From the NCBI GenBank assembly GCA_950106755.1, contig OX467087.1, positions 12,218,047 through 12,282,046 on the forward strand: a stretch of DNA of 64,000 nt. The letters run 5' to 3'. A program made the position numbers and the translations under genes. Below are positions 35,601-46,944 of this stretch, piece by piece. The notes under the pieces are model-generated. The model was not told the origin of the DNA. It did no database searches and saw only the letters and a list, made by a program, of their open reading frames with translations. The first letter of the stretch is position 1. Each line of letters opens with the position of its first letter. This stretch comes from Climacium dendroides (taxonomy: Eukaryota; Streptophyta; Bryopsida; Hypnales; Climaciaceae).

Positions 35601-36673
35601 TAAATGTTGCAGGTAAAACAATGTGACGTCTAATGCGTGCTCCATTGTTTTTTTGCAAAGCATCTACAATTCCTTGATAACATTCGGCACAAAATTCTGC
35701 TTGGTGTTGTCTAATGAAAAATAAGTTTTCATGTTCTACACGCAAATATTGATCTAGTACATATTGTTAGAATAATCTTCTAGCTCTATGTAGTACATTA
35801 GACTCGGATCACTTTTGAAGCATATATTGAACAAATGACTTTAAAGTCACTTCAGTATTTGCTTTAAAAGCAGGTGACTACCCATATTGCCCTTCAGGAA
35901 ACAACAATAGATAAGACAATGCATCATAAGAAGGATGAATTTCTTTAATCCTTTGTAATCCTCCACCACGTTGGTGAAGAATAATATCACGTCCAGATTC
36001 CATGTATTGTTCATCGAGAACAACAACAGTAATCTCAAGAACAACGGGTCAGTTGTATCTTCAACGATATTCTCTATCGGGAGCCTCACCAGATATACGA
36101 AGTCCCACATTGTGGGCTCCTAAAAGGACATCACGTGAAGATTTAAAACCACAAACTAATGCATTAACTAATTCTAAAATTTCTTAAATGGTGTTTACGG
36201 TGTTACGATCAAGATCATCAAAGATCTCTATCCGACGATCTATTTGCAAATCATCATCCCCAAAAAAAAATTTGTGCAAATTTTGCACCGTGATTTACTT
36301 CAGGCTCTAAATTTCTAATATGGTGGTATAACTCTCCATTCACACGAAATGTGTATACCCCTCGTCCTGAAGCTTGCCCAGATTGAAACTTACTACATAT
36401 ACTTGTGAAGGCAAAAGCTTGATTATATTTTCTAACGGATTTTTAAAATCCTCGAGACTCAGAAGTATTGCCCATAAAAAGCTCATGAAGCATTGGATGG
36501 ACAATGGGATGACTAATATGTTCGCTGAAAATTTTACCATTATAACAACAAATAGTAGCCTTTTCCTTTCTAAAACGAAATGCCAAACACTTTTGACATT
36601 GGATGCACATGGATCCAATGCCATCGATATTAACATCCACGAAGTCATTAATCGTAGCTAAAGCTTGAGCCAT
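32658..36673 (-). pseudogene. Helitron Rep/PIF1-helicase gene, decayed
   Basis: This is the rolling-circle transposase. From the 5' end: a cysteine-rich N-terminal region (CIQCQKC); the Helitron_like_N region around 35500-35990 (GGGLQRIKEIHPSYD, GSPRYMQNLFQDS, LFITMTCN); the HUH nuclease motif RGLPHAHILL near 35310; the two-tyrosine motif KYLHKYIFKG near 34900; Walker A GPGGTGKT near 33870; Walker B LIVLDE near 33660; GGDFRQTLPVV near 33540; AMTINKSQGQ near 32840; and GQLYVTMSR near 32765. All main motifs are legible. One frame runs from about 35745 to 33840, broken by stops at 35494, 35020, 34993, 34990, 34678, 34306, 34276 and 34006. Frameshifts lie near 33830 and 32870 and upstream of 35745. 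It cannot make a full protein. Confidence 0.93.
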
Positions 36674-36839
36674 AGTTTATGATTAATAACAATCACAAGT
36701 TTAAATGAAGATAGAAAATAATCTAAACCCTTCAATTATAAAAATAAGGATTTAAAATATTTTTAGCATACAAAAAGTTGAAGACTTACTTATAGAACTT
36801 GCGCTTCAAAAATTTGCACCTTTTGAATATTCTTCACTA

Positions 36840-37620
36840 TAGTCCAAGTGCTCCTACGCCAAATGCTTCTACTCCAAATGCTCTTGCTCCAAATTTTCAC
36901 TACATATAAAAACACAAACACATTAAGTCAAATTCATATGTTGACAATAAGAGGAAATTAAGTCAAAGCGTTGATATTAAAAAGAAATTAGGTGAATTTG
37001 TTGACATTAACATGAAATTAAATCAAAATTGTTCCAAAACTACTTCAAAAAAAGAGCTCAAATTGTTCATATTAAGTCACGTTGTGAACATTAAGGTGAA
37101 ATTAGGTCAAATTGTTTCAAAAAATTGCTCCAATTGCTCCTATTAAGCTTTATTTAATTCAAACTCTTAAAATCCATTTGAATTGAAGATCGAATTACAC
37201 TCAAATTGTTCAAATGATGCTCAAATTGATCACATTAGGTTAAATTGTTGGCATTAAAGTGAAATTAAGTCAAATGGCTTCAAGAATGCTCCAATTGCTT
37301 CAATTTGTCTCTAATTACATCAATTTCTTGAAATTAAGTTAATTGAAGCTCAAATTACACTTAATTTGTTCAAATGAAACTCAAATTGCTTACATTAAAT
37401 CAAATTAGATCAAATTATTTAAATTAAACTCAAATTAGGTCAAATGGCTTTAAGAATGCTCCAATTGCTTCAATTTGTCTCTAATTACATCAATCTCTTG
37501 AAATTAGATTAGATTGAAGCTCAAATTACACTCAAATTGTTCAATTGAAACTCAATGTTCAAATCACCATTCTATACGTGAATTCAAATTTGCTTAAAAT
37601 AAATGTAAAAAAAATACCTT
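36840..37620. repeat. Tandem repeats in the Helitron 5' non-coding part
   Basis: Three 15-bp units of the type GCTCCTACGCCAAAT lie at about 36848-36895. Further on, a block of about 85 bp starting AAATGGCTTCAAGAATGCTC (about 37270) recurs after roughly 180 bp. The whole area is made of CAAATTG/AAATTAGGTCAAA-like words, suggesting repeated slippage. Non-coding. Confidence 0.55.
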
Positions 37621-37904
37621 GGAAGTATTGTTGAGCTCAAGAACACCACCACTTGATAAATTTCTTCACTCACAAACAATGGTGATCAAAATTGAAGAAT
37701 TGAAATGCAAATTTGTCAAATTGCAAAGACTTTGTAAATACTTTGTTGTAGAATCCAAAATTGCTTCAATCCAATAAAGCTTCAAATCATTTAATAGTAA
37801 GAAAAGAACATTAGAATTGAGAACATTCAAAGCTTCAACATTCAAATCATAAAATTGTAGAAGTAAAATGAAGTCTGAAGCTAAGAAATATGAAACCTCT
37901 GTAC

Positions 37905-38075
37905 CTCTATAATATCATTGTACCTTTGTAATATCACATTTTAACACTATGTGATATTATAGAGGTGAAATGGCCGTTGGAACTCTATAATATCATATCA
38001 CATTTTAACACTGTGTGATATTACAAAGGGATTGGACCTCTATAATATCACACAATATTAAAATGTGATATTACG
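37905..38075. repeat. Three hairpins with TAATATCAC arms near the Helitron 5' end
   Basis: Inverted repeats at about 37929-37959, 37995-38023 and 38043-38073 pair an ATATCACA-type arm with a TGTGATAT-type arm. Each is preceded on the plus strand by CTCTATAATATCA or CTTTGTAATATCAC. The same words recur in the non-autonomous relatives at 54232, 54430-54580 and 55300-55440. Conservation between elements suggests sites for the Rep protein or promoter parts, which is inference. Confidence 0.65.
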
Positions 38076-38879
38076 GAAGACCTTGTGATTTTAGTAGTAT
38101 GATTTAGATTTAACTTTCTTCTTGACATTCTCCATTATTAAGCATCAAACTTCTTAATTTAACATTTTCTATCATCTCACATGCACTCCAAAACACTCAC
38201 TTAACTAGTAGACAATATATTCTTTTCATAGCACCAATTTGAATTTAATCTAAAAACAACATTCAGGCTTTATAAAAACTCCAAATTAGATTGTTAGACA
38301 TTAAAACATTCTACATCTGCAACTTAGTTTGGATAAACATTCAAACATTGACATACATATTAGCACTTGATAACAATCTTCAAATTACATGACTAATCTC
38401 AAATTTGGATACTTCTGTAACATGACTACGACACACACAAAAATCCAACTTGGTTTCTTATCTTGATATATACACAAAATTCAACTTCTGACTCAAACAG
38501 GACTAAATACACAAGGATACACTCATAAATTCTCCAACTAGGCTCACAAATTATTTCCACATTAGCATTCAAATTCCATCTCTTTACAAAACTAGAATTC
38601 ATAACACACACTTTTTCAACTTTCACAATTTCAAATACACATTCATACTACATATATGTCACAATATACCAATTCGGGTTGAAAATATTTTTATTTATTA
38701 ATTCCCAAATTGATGATCGAATCACTATTACAAATTACTCACTACAAACATCCCTGACTACGCTCACTCACTGTACAACATCTCAATTTGGACATACTGC
38801 TTATCTCCATTGACCCGCATTGACTCATAGCATAATCAGCAACTTAGTACTCTCAAACTCTGCCACAAACATTCACACA

Positions 38880-40450
38880 AAATCACAAACTTGTACACAA
38901 CAAGAAAACCAAATACACAGCACAATTGGCTAGGATTTACATTGAACATTGCTCCACAGTAGATGAATTCCAAACTGAAAAGACGGACCTAAAAGAAAGC
39001 AAACTTGATAGTTACAAGAAGGGAAAGAGATGATCAATTGCAGATCGACTACAGAATTGGAACTAAAATTTCAACTAATTGTACATTAACACTTCAATAT
39101 CAAATTGAATAGAACGCCTGTCACATTCCAATTAGGGCACACAACACTAACTTTGGCAAAAACCATCCCATCATTTTGTTATACATTCATTCACTATACC
39201 ACTAAGAAGACACCAAATTGGATTCAACAACTTGACAAAATCACCCAATTGGACACCAAATTAACGAACAACCTACCTCAAAAACACAAAAAATACACAC
39301 AAAATTACACCCAAAAAATCTAAAAATCCAATCCAATTAGTTAATCTACAATACACAATTAGAACAAAAGAGCCTAGTGTGATTTTGGATTCATCTTATG
39401 GCAAAGCTTTAGAAATTCATAATTTATTAATAAAAATACCAAATAATCCTCTTTCACTTATAAATAAGATCCAACAATTTTTTTGCTTTAATAATAATAA
39501 CTATGTTTATTTGTTATTAGTAGCAATTATAGCTGTACTTACTCTAAACACAACCTCAAACTTGAATATCAAAGGATTTTAGTTTTGAAAAGTGACATTT
39601 CAAAGTCTAATCCTGACCCTAAGTTCACATTTATCCAAAAGAAGTTCTTAGACACCATCAAATAGTGCTAGTATGTGGTATCCAAGACCCATGTTGGCAT
39701 CAAGCTAGTACAAATATGGTTCTTGGACTTCATGCTCAAGTACTATTTCTAAAGGTCCAAAGACCACCTTTACTACTAGTGTAATTAAACTATGGATTTA
39801 ATACAAATCCTATGGATTCTTGAATTTGCACCTAACCTCTATAGATCTATGTCAAATTTAAGAATAGGCAAATATTCACAAAACAATAAAAAATAAGCAC
39901 TCCTTATTTGAACTTCCAAGAAAACTCATAGCTGTTTTTTGAACACTTAGATCTTTATAGAAATGAGATTCCTTAGGAAGTTTGATGGATTTCCTAATTT
40001 TAAAAATGAAAATAATAAAATATAATTCAATACTTCATTTTATTTTAGGTACTCAACTTTCCCAAAACCTATTAGAAAACCTTTCAAAATAGATTGAGTA
40101 ATACTCATGTCAAAAATAATGCCAAGAAATGATTGATTGAATCAATGTAATGTACTTACAAAACCAAATCAAAAAACAAATACTTGGCATATCTACTTCA
40201 TCCAACATTAGAGTCTAAAAGATCAAGTTATCAAGGCCATGTATGAAGTGCTCATATTTATTAGTCTTTCATAATCCTGACTTGATCTTCCCAACACAAA
40301 ACAACAAGGATTGAAGATGGAACAAACTCAACTAGTTTGAAAAATCATAATAGGACAAATAATAATAAGTTGGTGAATAGGAAATGAATAGTGAACACCA
40401 ACACATTGGGCATGAAATACAAGTGAATGTAGCTCAAGTAGCTCTTCATT
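38880..40450. other. Non-coding 3' flank of the copy B gene
   Basis: Collinear with about 5650-7260 of copy A. Small open frames (39105-39323 and 39379-39582) are kept only roughly in copy A and show no recognised domain. No terminator or poly(A) signal was assigned with confidence. Confidence 0.5.
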
Positions 40451-41389
40451 TCATATCCCAAAGATAAGCTTCAAACTAATCAAGTCCTCCCGACCAAGGA
40501 TCTCCTTCACACGAGTCTCACTCACATCTAAAAATACCAACTCTATCAAATGCCCTAAGAATGGAAGACAATTCAATGATTGGCAACCATGAAGGTTTAA
40601 GAAAACCAACAAATGCAATTCTCCTACACCGACAACATCTTCAACACTACTATAGCTCATGTTTAATGAGGTCAACCCCTTCAAGCAACCTAAATCTGGT
40701 ACCTTCCTTAGTTTTTGGCAAAATTGAAAGTCAAGTGTCTTCAAAGCTTGAAGTCCACTCAAGCCTTGAATGTTGGAAAAGCTACAACCTCCAAGTGATA
40801 AGTATTCCAAGAACTTCAAATCCTTGAGATTCTTGACATCTACTATTTCTGACAAGTTGTTGTCATCCAATATCTCCAATCTCCGAAGATTAGTACATTG
40901 GCTAAATTGAGACAATAGCCAAAGGATCCCTGATTTATTCAATCCCCATTCAGACATTGCAAAATCCCTCAATGAAGTAAGGTATTTTAAATTTGGAAAA
41001 TCAAAATTAGAAGAGCACCAGGTTATATCAATTGATCGAAGACTTGTTGCAACTTTCCAACCTGTCACCAACTTCAATTGTGGACAATAACACATGGCAA
41101 GAACCCGCAAGTTGGGAAATTCCCTCAAATCCAAATGCTCAAGTTCAAAACAGCTATAGACGTTCAACACTTGAACACATTGAAGCAAAGATTGCTCAAT
41201 GGGAAAACTGGAATAATAAGTCTTCAAGTGGAGATTCTTGGCCAACACTTCCTTTGAGATTTCTTCATACACCCCAATCTTTAAATACCAACTCCACCTC
41301 TTACAAAGATCTATATATACAAGATCCTTTCCTTCTTCAAAATCCATGTCTGCAACATATACAAGTTTGAGTTCCCAAAGCTTAAGAAC
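40451..41389 (-). CDS. LRR exon, copy B, intact
   Basis: The last exon has 312 codons after the acceptor TTTGTGTAG at 41390. It starts VLKLWELKLVYVADMDFEEG and is followed by irregular plant-type leucine-rich repeats, clearest in the C-terminal 150 residues (LEYLSLGGCSFSNIQGLSGL, LKGLTSLNMSYSSVEDVVGV). Repeat spacing of about 23 residues resembles the LRR tails of plant disease-resistance proteins, but no NB-ARC domain lies upstream. Phase 0 matches the preceding exon. It could also be part of a separate LRR gene. Copy A (7261-8193) has a premature stop; this copy has none. Confidence 0.75.
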   Translation of the reverse strand, partial: VLKLWELKLVYVADMDFEEGKDLVYIDLCKRWSWYLKIGVYEEISKEVLAKNLHLKTYYSSFPIEQSLLQCVQVLNVYSCFELEHLDLREFPNLRVLAMCYCPQLKLVTGWKVATSLRSIDITWCSSNFDFPNLKYLTSLRDFAMSEWGLNKSGILWLLSQFSQCTNLRRLEILDDNNLSEIVDVKNLKDLKFLEYLSLGGCSFSNIQGLSGLQALKTLDFQFCQKLRKVPDLGCLKGLTSLNMSYSSVEDVVGVGELHLLVFLNLHGCQSLNCLPFLGHLIELVFLDVSETRVKEILGREDLISLKLIFGI

Positions 41390-41615
41390 CTACACAAATA
41401 TAATTCACCATATAAGAGTAGAATAATTCTTATAAAACACAAGTTCTTAGACAAAAATGGCATTGTAATGAAGTAAATTTCATCATAATTCAAATATTCA
41501 AGTCTCCTAATCATTTCAACACATGAAAATCAAGCATTCAAATCATCTCATAACCAAAAATAAATAGAAATCAAACAAAGATAATGATCGCAATATTTGG
41601 GCAAATAGAACCTAC

Positions 41616-41852
41616 ATAGTTCAAAATTTCCCTTGGTTCATAGTCTTGAAGAATTGCTAGCCTTCGACATACTTGTTCCAAATTAAAATGTATTTCATTC
41701 CACCATCCTAAAAATAGATAGATCCTTGAGCAATGTTGGACCAAATTGAGTAATGTAGATTGCAAGTCATCACTCAAAGAACTGAACACTTCCACTCCAA
41801 ATAAATTGCAAGAAGCAACCTCACTAGTTCCACATACACTATCTAGTATGGC
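41616..41852 (-). CDS. 79-codon helical module exon, copy B
   Basis: The exon lies between a pyrimidine-rich acceptor ending GGTGCAG and a donor GTAGGT; both borders are phase 0, fitting the SANT exon (donor after DRV) and the LRR exon. The peptide contains FGVEVFSSLSDDLQSTLLNL and LFLGWWNEIHFNLEQVCRRL, probably amphipathic helices. I do not recognise the family. Its position just before an LRR recalls N-terminal helical domains of plant immune receptors, but similarity is not established. Confidence 0.6.
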
Positions 41853-42154
41853 CTGCACCACATGTATGACCCAATTAGAACAAGCAAAAAAACATAAATT
41901 GTGCAAATGAAATAACCTTGGTCATTATCATGCACATGCAATCCACTTCAACATGCATCTCGTCTTGACATAAGTATCAATATAGCCAATCTCAAAATTA
42001 CAAACTAAAAACTTTAAAACTAAACCAAAGAATAACACATAAATCATTTGAATACAAGAAAAGAATCAACAATACAAAACATCAATACACCATCCATTGG
42101 TCCAATAATCTAAGAGAATGTCATAATATGAATCTAGAGTCAACCCAAACTTAC

Positions 42155-43065
42155 AACTCTATCTTTGAATGACCTCCCATTTGAGATTGGTGCAGGAGAA
42201 GGTGAGTCATGTGAACTCAATGAATGCAAGTCATTACATACAATAGGATTGATCTTCACACACTTGCGGGACTTGGCCTTGTTACAAATCTCACCAATAG
42301 TTGTATACCATTCCTCGCACAAGGTTGTTGTCAATTTCAAGTCAAGTCGCTCTTCTTCTGTGATCATAGAGAACATCTTACCAGTCTTCATGCAATACTG
42401 GTGGTATGTCTTATAAGCCTTCAACAAAGTGTCATATCGAAGCCGACATTGGTCTGTTGATGGTCGACTCCCAAGCTTCTTTTCAATTTCTTCAGAGATG
42501 AGGTTCCAATGTGTAGCACCTCCACTCCCCTTGCAAAATTGACCTCCTTCCACCTTGCACAAAAGTAACACGGAAGTCTCCTCATGTGTCATATTCTTGC
42601 CTCTCTTATTTTTCCCCTTCAAAGCTTGAGACAAATCCAAACATGGTGTTTCTTCAACCTTGCCTAAAAAACTTTTAGCAACTCTTTGATACTTGGCATG
42701 TTGAAGCTCAAGACCATCCAATTCTTCATAATCCGACCTTAATCTCTTGCTTGGATCCGAATGTTGGACATCGATTGAATCTTCATGGGTTGACACATGC
42801 TTGGCCTCAAAAATTGAACCCTTGATAATAACAGGCCCAAAGGTTTGCATCCCAAGCTCAACATGTGGGTGCTTGGGTGATTCACTTCTTTTTTCATACT
42901 TCACAAATCCAAGTCCAACATGAGGACCACTCAATGGTCCAATATTCCCCGTTGATTTCAAAGTGGATTGTCGGTGTTGGACATCCATTGAGTCATCTAG
43001 ATTTGAAACATAAGTGATCTCACAACCTTCATCATTGAAAATGCTTGGATTAGCTTCAGAATAAC
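42155..43065 (-). CDS. Trihelix/SANT-like DNA-binding domain exon, copy B
   Basis: Same structure as 8960-9870. The segment HWNLISEEIEKKLGSRPS, then DQCRLRYDTLLKAYKTYHQY, matches the second and third helices of plant trihelix/Myb-like domains. An upstream KGKNKRGKNM stretch is basic and may help DNA binding or nuclear entry. The donor is the consensus GTAAGT and the acceptor TTTTGTAG. The two copies differ at roughly 10 percent of residues, mostly in the disordered N-terminal half. The first two bases complete a Gly codon opened by the protease exon 44019-44322. Confidence 0.7.
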
Positions 43066-44018
43066 CTACAAAACAAAACCTCTACTACAATTAAGACCAC
43101 ATTGAATATAGGCACAAATGACTAAACTCCGCAACTCCACTATGATTTTGAAAAAAAATTGGAAGTTAAAGAAGTGCAAAACCCTCAAAATATCCAACAT
43201 CCCAAAGCTAGGTGCTCCTCAATCAAACTCAATTGAAGCTATCAAAAACTCTAATTTACTATTTCCACCACATGTTTTCAATAAACCACACGTAATACAA
43301 GAAATCATTTCTCACATAAACAATTTTTAAAAATATAAGAAAATTTACAATGCCCATATTAATATTGAGAAGGGAAATTAGACTTGAAGGTCACTTGCAC
43401 AAATGTGACTGCTATAATCAATAAAAATATTTATTTGAGAACTCATTGCACCTTGAGAAAAAGTGATTGAAATACAAAAACTCTCTACAACAAAAATCAT
43501 AACTAATTGGGATTTTCCACATGGGTCAAAAAGATACTCATGTAATACAAATAGGAAATCAAAATTTACATCTAAATTAAGAGGCTTGGAAATGGAAATG
43601 TTGTTAGATTGTGTGATTGTGGACTTGCTTCTCACAGGACCAAATAGGACTTCATAAGGTAGATAAGTACATTGATTTAACTTGGGACTTCATAAGATAG
43701 ATAAGTACATTGATTTGACTTAATATTAGAGCTAAAAAATAAGTGACACCAACAAGATTAGTGTGTACCCCAAAAAAGACTTTGAAATCTAATAAAACAA
43801 AGTCCAAATTAAGCAAATACTAACTTGGACATGTCCAAACAATGTCATTTTGATAAATTAGTGTCACAAGGACAAATTTGAATTCTTCATATTGCTCAAT
43901 GTAAGCATGTACCAATAACTTTAATAAATTCAAACCACATGCATAATTTGCAATTGGATTTAGACAACAAAAATACATACATACACAATCCAACCCCCCA
44001 CATTGGAGAGAACATCAC

Positions 44019-46037
44019 CTTCATGGTATTGGTTTAAGGAAAAACGAAGATTTTGGGAGGCTTGCAAAAGCTCTTGAACAAGATTCTTCATTGCAATACA
44101 CTTTCTAGTATGCTCTTGAGATACTTGGATAAGCTCAAGGAGGAGGTTCTTGATATACATTCGTTTGCCCAAAACCTCCGCCGCAAAATGTGGATAAGTA
44201 AAATATACACCCCATTCACTCAAAGCAAAGTTGAAGTTGGGTGAAGTTGACTTGACCAAAAATGATTCAATATAGTCCAAAACATATACACCACAATCAT
44301 GGGAATTGGATTGTTGAGGAACCTACAATGAAAACTTGCACAATCAAACTTCCATAAATTATGCACTATAAAACATTCTTTTGCAACTCTTGCATAATTG
44401 TTTTAAAAAAAAAAAAAATAGTCAAGGATAACAAATCATACCTCAACTTCAACATACTTCATTTGATAAAGTGCTAGTAATTGATCCTTGTCAATTGAAG
44501 GCTCAAATCTTTCCATCCATGCTTGCAACACAAAACTACACAAGAAACATAATCACCATATTCACAAAATATACAAACAACAAGACAATTGCAAAGGTCC
44601 ATTATCAAACTTGGAAACATGCCAATTGCCCACTAAAAATTCCTACAATCCACTAATCAACTACTCACCAAAACAACACTTCCAAAAATTTTGCCAAAAA
44701 CATACTTGACAACATACAAATTATACTTTCAAGTTTACCTTGGACAAGAGATACATAGAAAAATTGCACAATCTCATCATTACACAAAATGATAACTGAC
44801 CTCTTTTGAACCTACACACCTATTTCCAACCTACAAACCTTGACAAATGCCAACCCCTATAGTGCATGTCTACAAATGAAACTTTCAACATTCATGGATA
44901 AAATGATCTAAACAAAAGGATATGATTTCAATCCATGATGCTATTAAAAGACTCACCTCTGAAACAAGCCTTCAAAGCTCCCATGTTGCCCTTCAATTGG
45001 ATCTAAATGAACCATACAAGGGAATGACATCATTTTATCTACATACAAATCAACATAGGTTAGTTGGCCAAGGATAAACAAACAATTGTACCTTCAAACA
45101 CATGCATTGAAATACTAACTCACCAGGTGCACAAGTAAGGCTACTCAAGTGGCATAGGATGATGAGGCTCCAATGTGAACTGCCATCCCAAAATGATCAC
45201 CACAACGTCAAAGCTACAGCACGTGGACAAATGGTCTCTTGGTCCATTGCAACACGTAATATTTCACTTCAACAAAAAGTCACCAACAACACCGACAACC
45301 ATACAGTCATCAAGCAAGCCACTGAAATCTTTGAGAACCCTCACAATTGACAACCATGCTTAAGCATAGAACACAACAGGAATTGCACCTTTCAAGGATA
45401 GGAATGAAAACAAAGTCTTCCTCAAAGAGGTTCACTTTCTCGGTCCACCTCCGGACTTGCTCATAGTCCACCTTACACGGATCGATGCGTGTTGGTGCAG
45501 CACTCTGCGAAAGCTTCCGAAAGAAAAAGCTGTTGAAGAAATAAAAGCGATTTCGATGCTCAGGGGGGAGACTCCTTTCAAGAAACCTGCAATCGGAGCA
45601 CAACACAGTTAGTGATTCTATACTAGGAAAAGCACTGATACTAAACAACCCAGATTATCCAGCAACTGGAAAAAACGAATAATCAAATCATCTATGTAGC
45701 CCAAAGCATGGAACTCTCAAAAACAGACCAGCAACAGGAGCAATCACCTGATATAGAAATCCACAATGTTATCGCCTAGAAACTTCCCCGGTTGCAGTTG
45801 CTCCATATCTCTCTCCGTGATTGTCACCGCATCCCCTTCACCTTCAGGGTAACGAAGCAATGCTTGTGACACCTCCACTTCTTGGGGGTGCTGTTGGATC
45901 GCTAATTGACACGCTGTCTCTGCTACCCTTAAAGCATCCTCGGTCTTGGAAGTATCAAGAGCCTTGAAATCCAAGTGGTGCTCTCCAGAACTACCTCCAG
46001 TCATGTGGCCCAGGATGGGCAACCTCAAAGCGGACAT
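44019..46037 (-). CDS. Ulp1/C48 SUMO-protease exons, copy B, intact
   Basis: Exons are 45748-46037, 45389-45586, 45124-45179, 44957-45038, 44442-44535 and 44019-44322; the third to fifth have exactly the same lengths as in copy A. Catalytic residues are all present: His in SHWSLIILCH, Asp in PCMVHLDP, and Gln and Cys in VPQQSNSHDCGVYVL. Plant ULP2-type signatures FYFFNSFFFRKL and VRRWTEKVNLFEEDFVFIPI are clear. The expected activity is cleavage of SUMO from nuclear proteins. Exon 1 opens with ATG at 46037, preceded in frame by TAG. The 5' exons are noticeably GC-richer than the SANT and LRR exons downstream, hinting at a composite origin. Joined to the later exons the reading frame totals about 1,036 codons. 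Confidence 0.83.
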
Positions 46038-46339
46038 GTCTTCAGTCTAGCGAGAGCGACCCCTTCAAACGAGAAACTAGTTTACCTGACTGTGGACTTG
46101 ATTAGAAAGTTACTGCTGTCCTCCGAGCCTCTACACAAACAACTTCCACGACATTTTTAGTAGAAATGAACAACGACAGAGTTTACCGCCGACTTTGAAA
46201 CGTTCGATCCACGGGCAATGAATCTCTCAGCAGTACGCCATATGAGGGCCTATCCATCTATGCAAGGCCAATTTTCTTAAGAAAGGCACGATACTATGAA
46301 ACATGAGGAAGTGAATAGAATTCGGGGACGGCTCTGTCT

Positions 46340-46880
46340 AGTAAGGAGAAATTTGCATCACTAGGAACGTACCGCATTGAATAGGCCACTGCGGGGATCG
46401 AGACGCCGCTGGTCTACTTTGCTGGTTCTCGCACACCACAAATGCCTGGCTGTCTGAAAAAAATGAGAACAGTTCAGTTCCATAGCATCACAGATATCAT
46501 TCCATCGCAAGCGTGGAGCTTCGCCCTCGCGCTTCACCAACGTGCACACTTCAGAAACGATCTGGTTTAGCACCCTACTCACAACAAATTCGCCACCAAA
46601 CGACGAAGTCTAGGCCTTCAAAAACGACCAGCAAAGGTTGTGGTCTGTCTCTGCAGATCAAGCAAGCATCCCCAAGGAATTCCTAATCATCAAAACAGAG
46701 ACTTCTGCTCATAGTCACAAGCGCAAGCGAGAGGCTGGCCCAGGAAGACGGGCTTCGACTTCCGCTTACCTTTTTCTGATACCAGAAATGAGGGCTCTGT
46801 GCTGACAGAGGAGCGCGAAAGTCAAGGCACGGCGAGGTGACGTGATCCAGACTTCCAGGTCTGATATCGGTGGCTTGGGT
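46340..46880 (-). promoter_or_regulatory. Probable 5' exon and promoter region of the copy B gene
   Basis: Collinear with 13690-14190. It includes the short frame SRVLNQIVSEVCTLVKREGE (minus strand) and, further out, the dispersed CTCTGCAGATCAAGCAAGCA and CCGACTTCCGCTTACC-type repeats. No TATA box was assigned. The similarity between the two copies ends near 46880. Confidence 0.4.
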
Positions 46881-46944
46881 TTTGGACCGCGATGGGCAGT
46901 CCTGGGAGCTTTCCAGCCGCTTTACAGGCCGATTTGTTGTGTAA

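Larger units (their letters stand above)
31747..38102 (-). mobile_element. Helitron, 6356 bp, inserted between A and T of copy B
   Basis: On the minus strand the element begins TCATACTACTAAAATCA (38102 leftward) and ends in CTAG (31750-31747), fitting the Helitron rule of 5' TC and 3' CTRR. It lies between A (31746) and T (38103), and joining the flanks recreates the uninterrupted copy A sequence at 3265/3266. It encodes one Rep-helicase, now broken. The 3' terminus GCAAGTGACAACCGCTAG lacks the strong short hairpin of many Helitrons. Related termini occur at 54209-55929. Confidence 0.95.
30040..46880. repeat. Segmental duplication, copy B
   Basis: It is collinear with 1640-14190. Without the Helitron the length is about 10.5 kb, equal to copy A without its two insertions. 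An intron segment around 43400-43880 is almost identical to copy A (about 6 differences in 480 bp by eye), more conserved than the adjoining SANT exon. The spacing between copies A and B is about 16 kb. Confidence 0.9.

Noticed and set aside
36443..36661. Separate small gene upstream of the Helitron Rep
   Set aside because: The cysteine-rich peptide matches the N-terminal part of Helitron proteins and is joined to the rest by frameshifts, so it belongs to the same decayed gene.
37929..38073. Resemblance of TAATATCAC to the TAATATTAC nick site of geminiviruses
   Set aside because: One base differs, Helitrons nick at their TC/CTRR ends, and short AT-rich matches are expected by chance; no viral gene is present.
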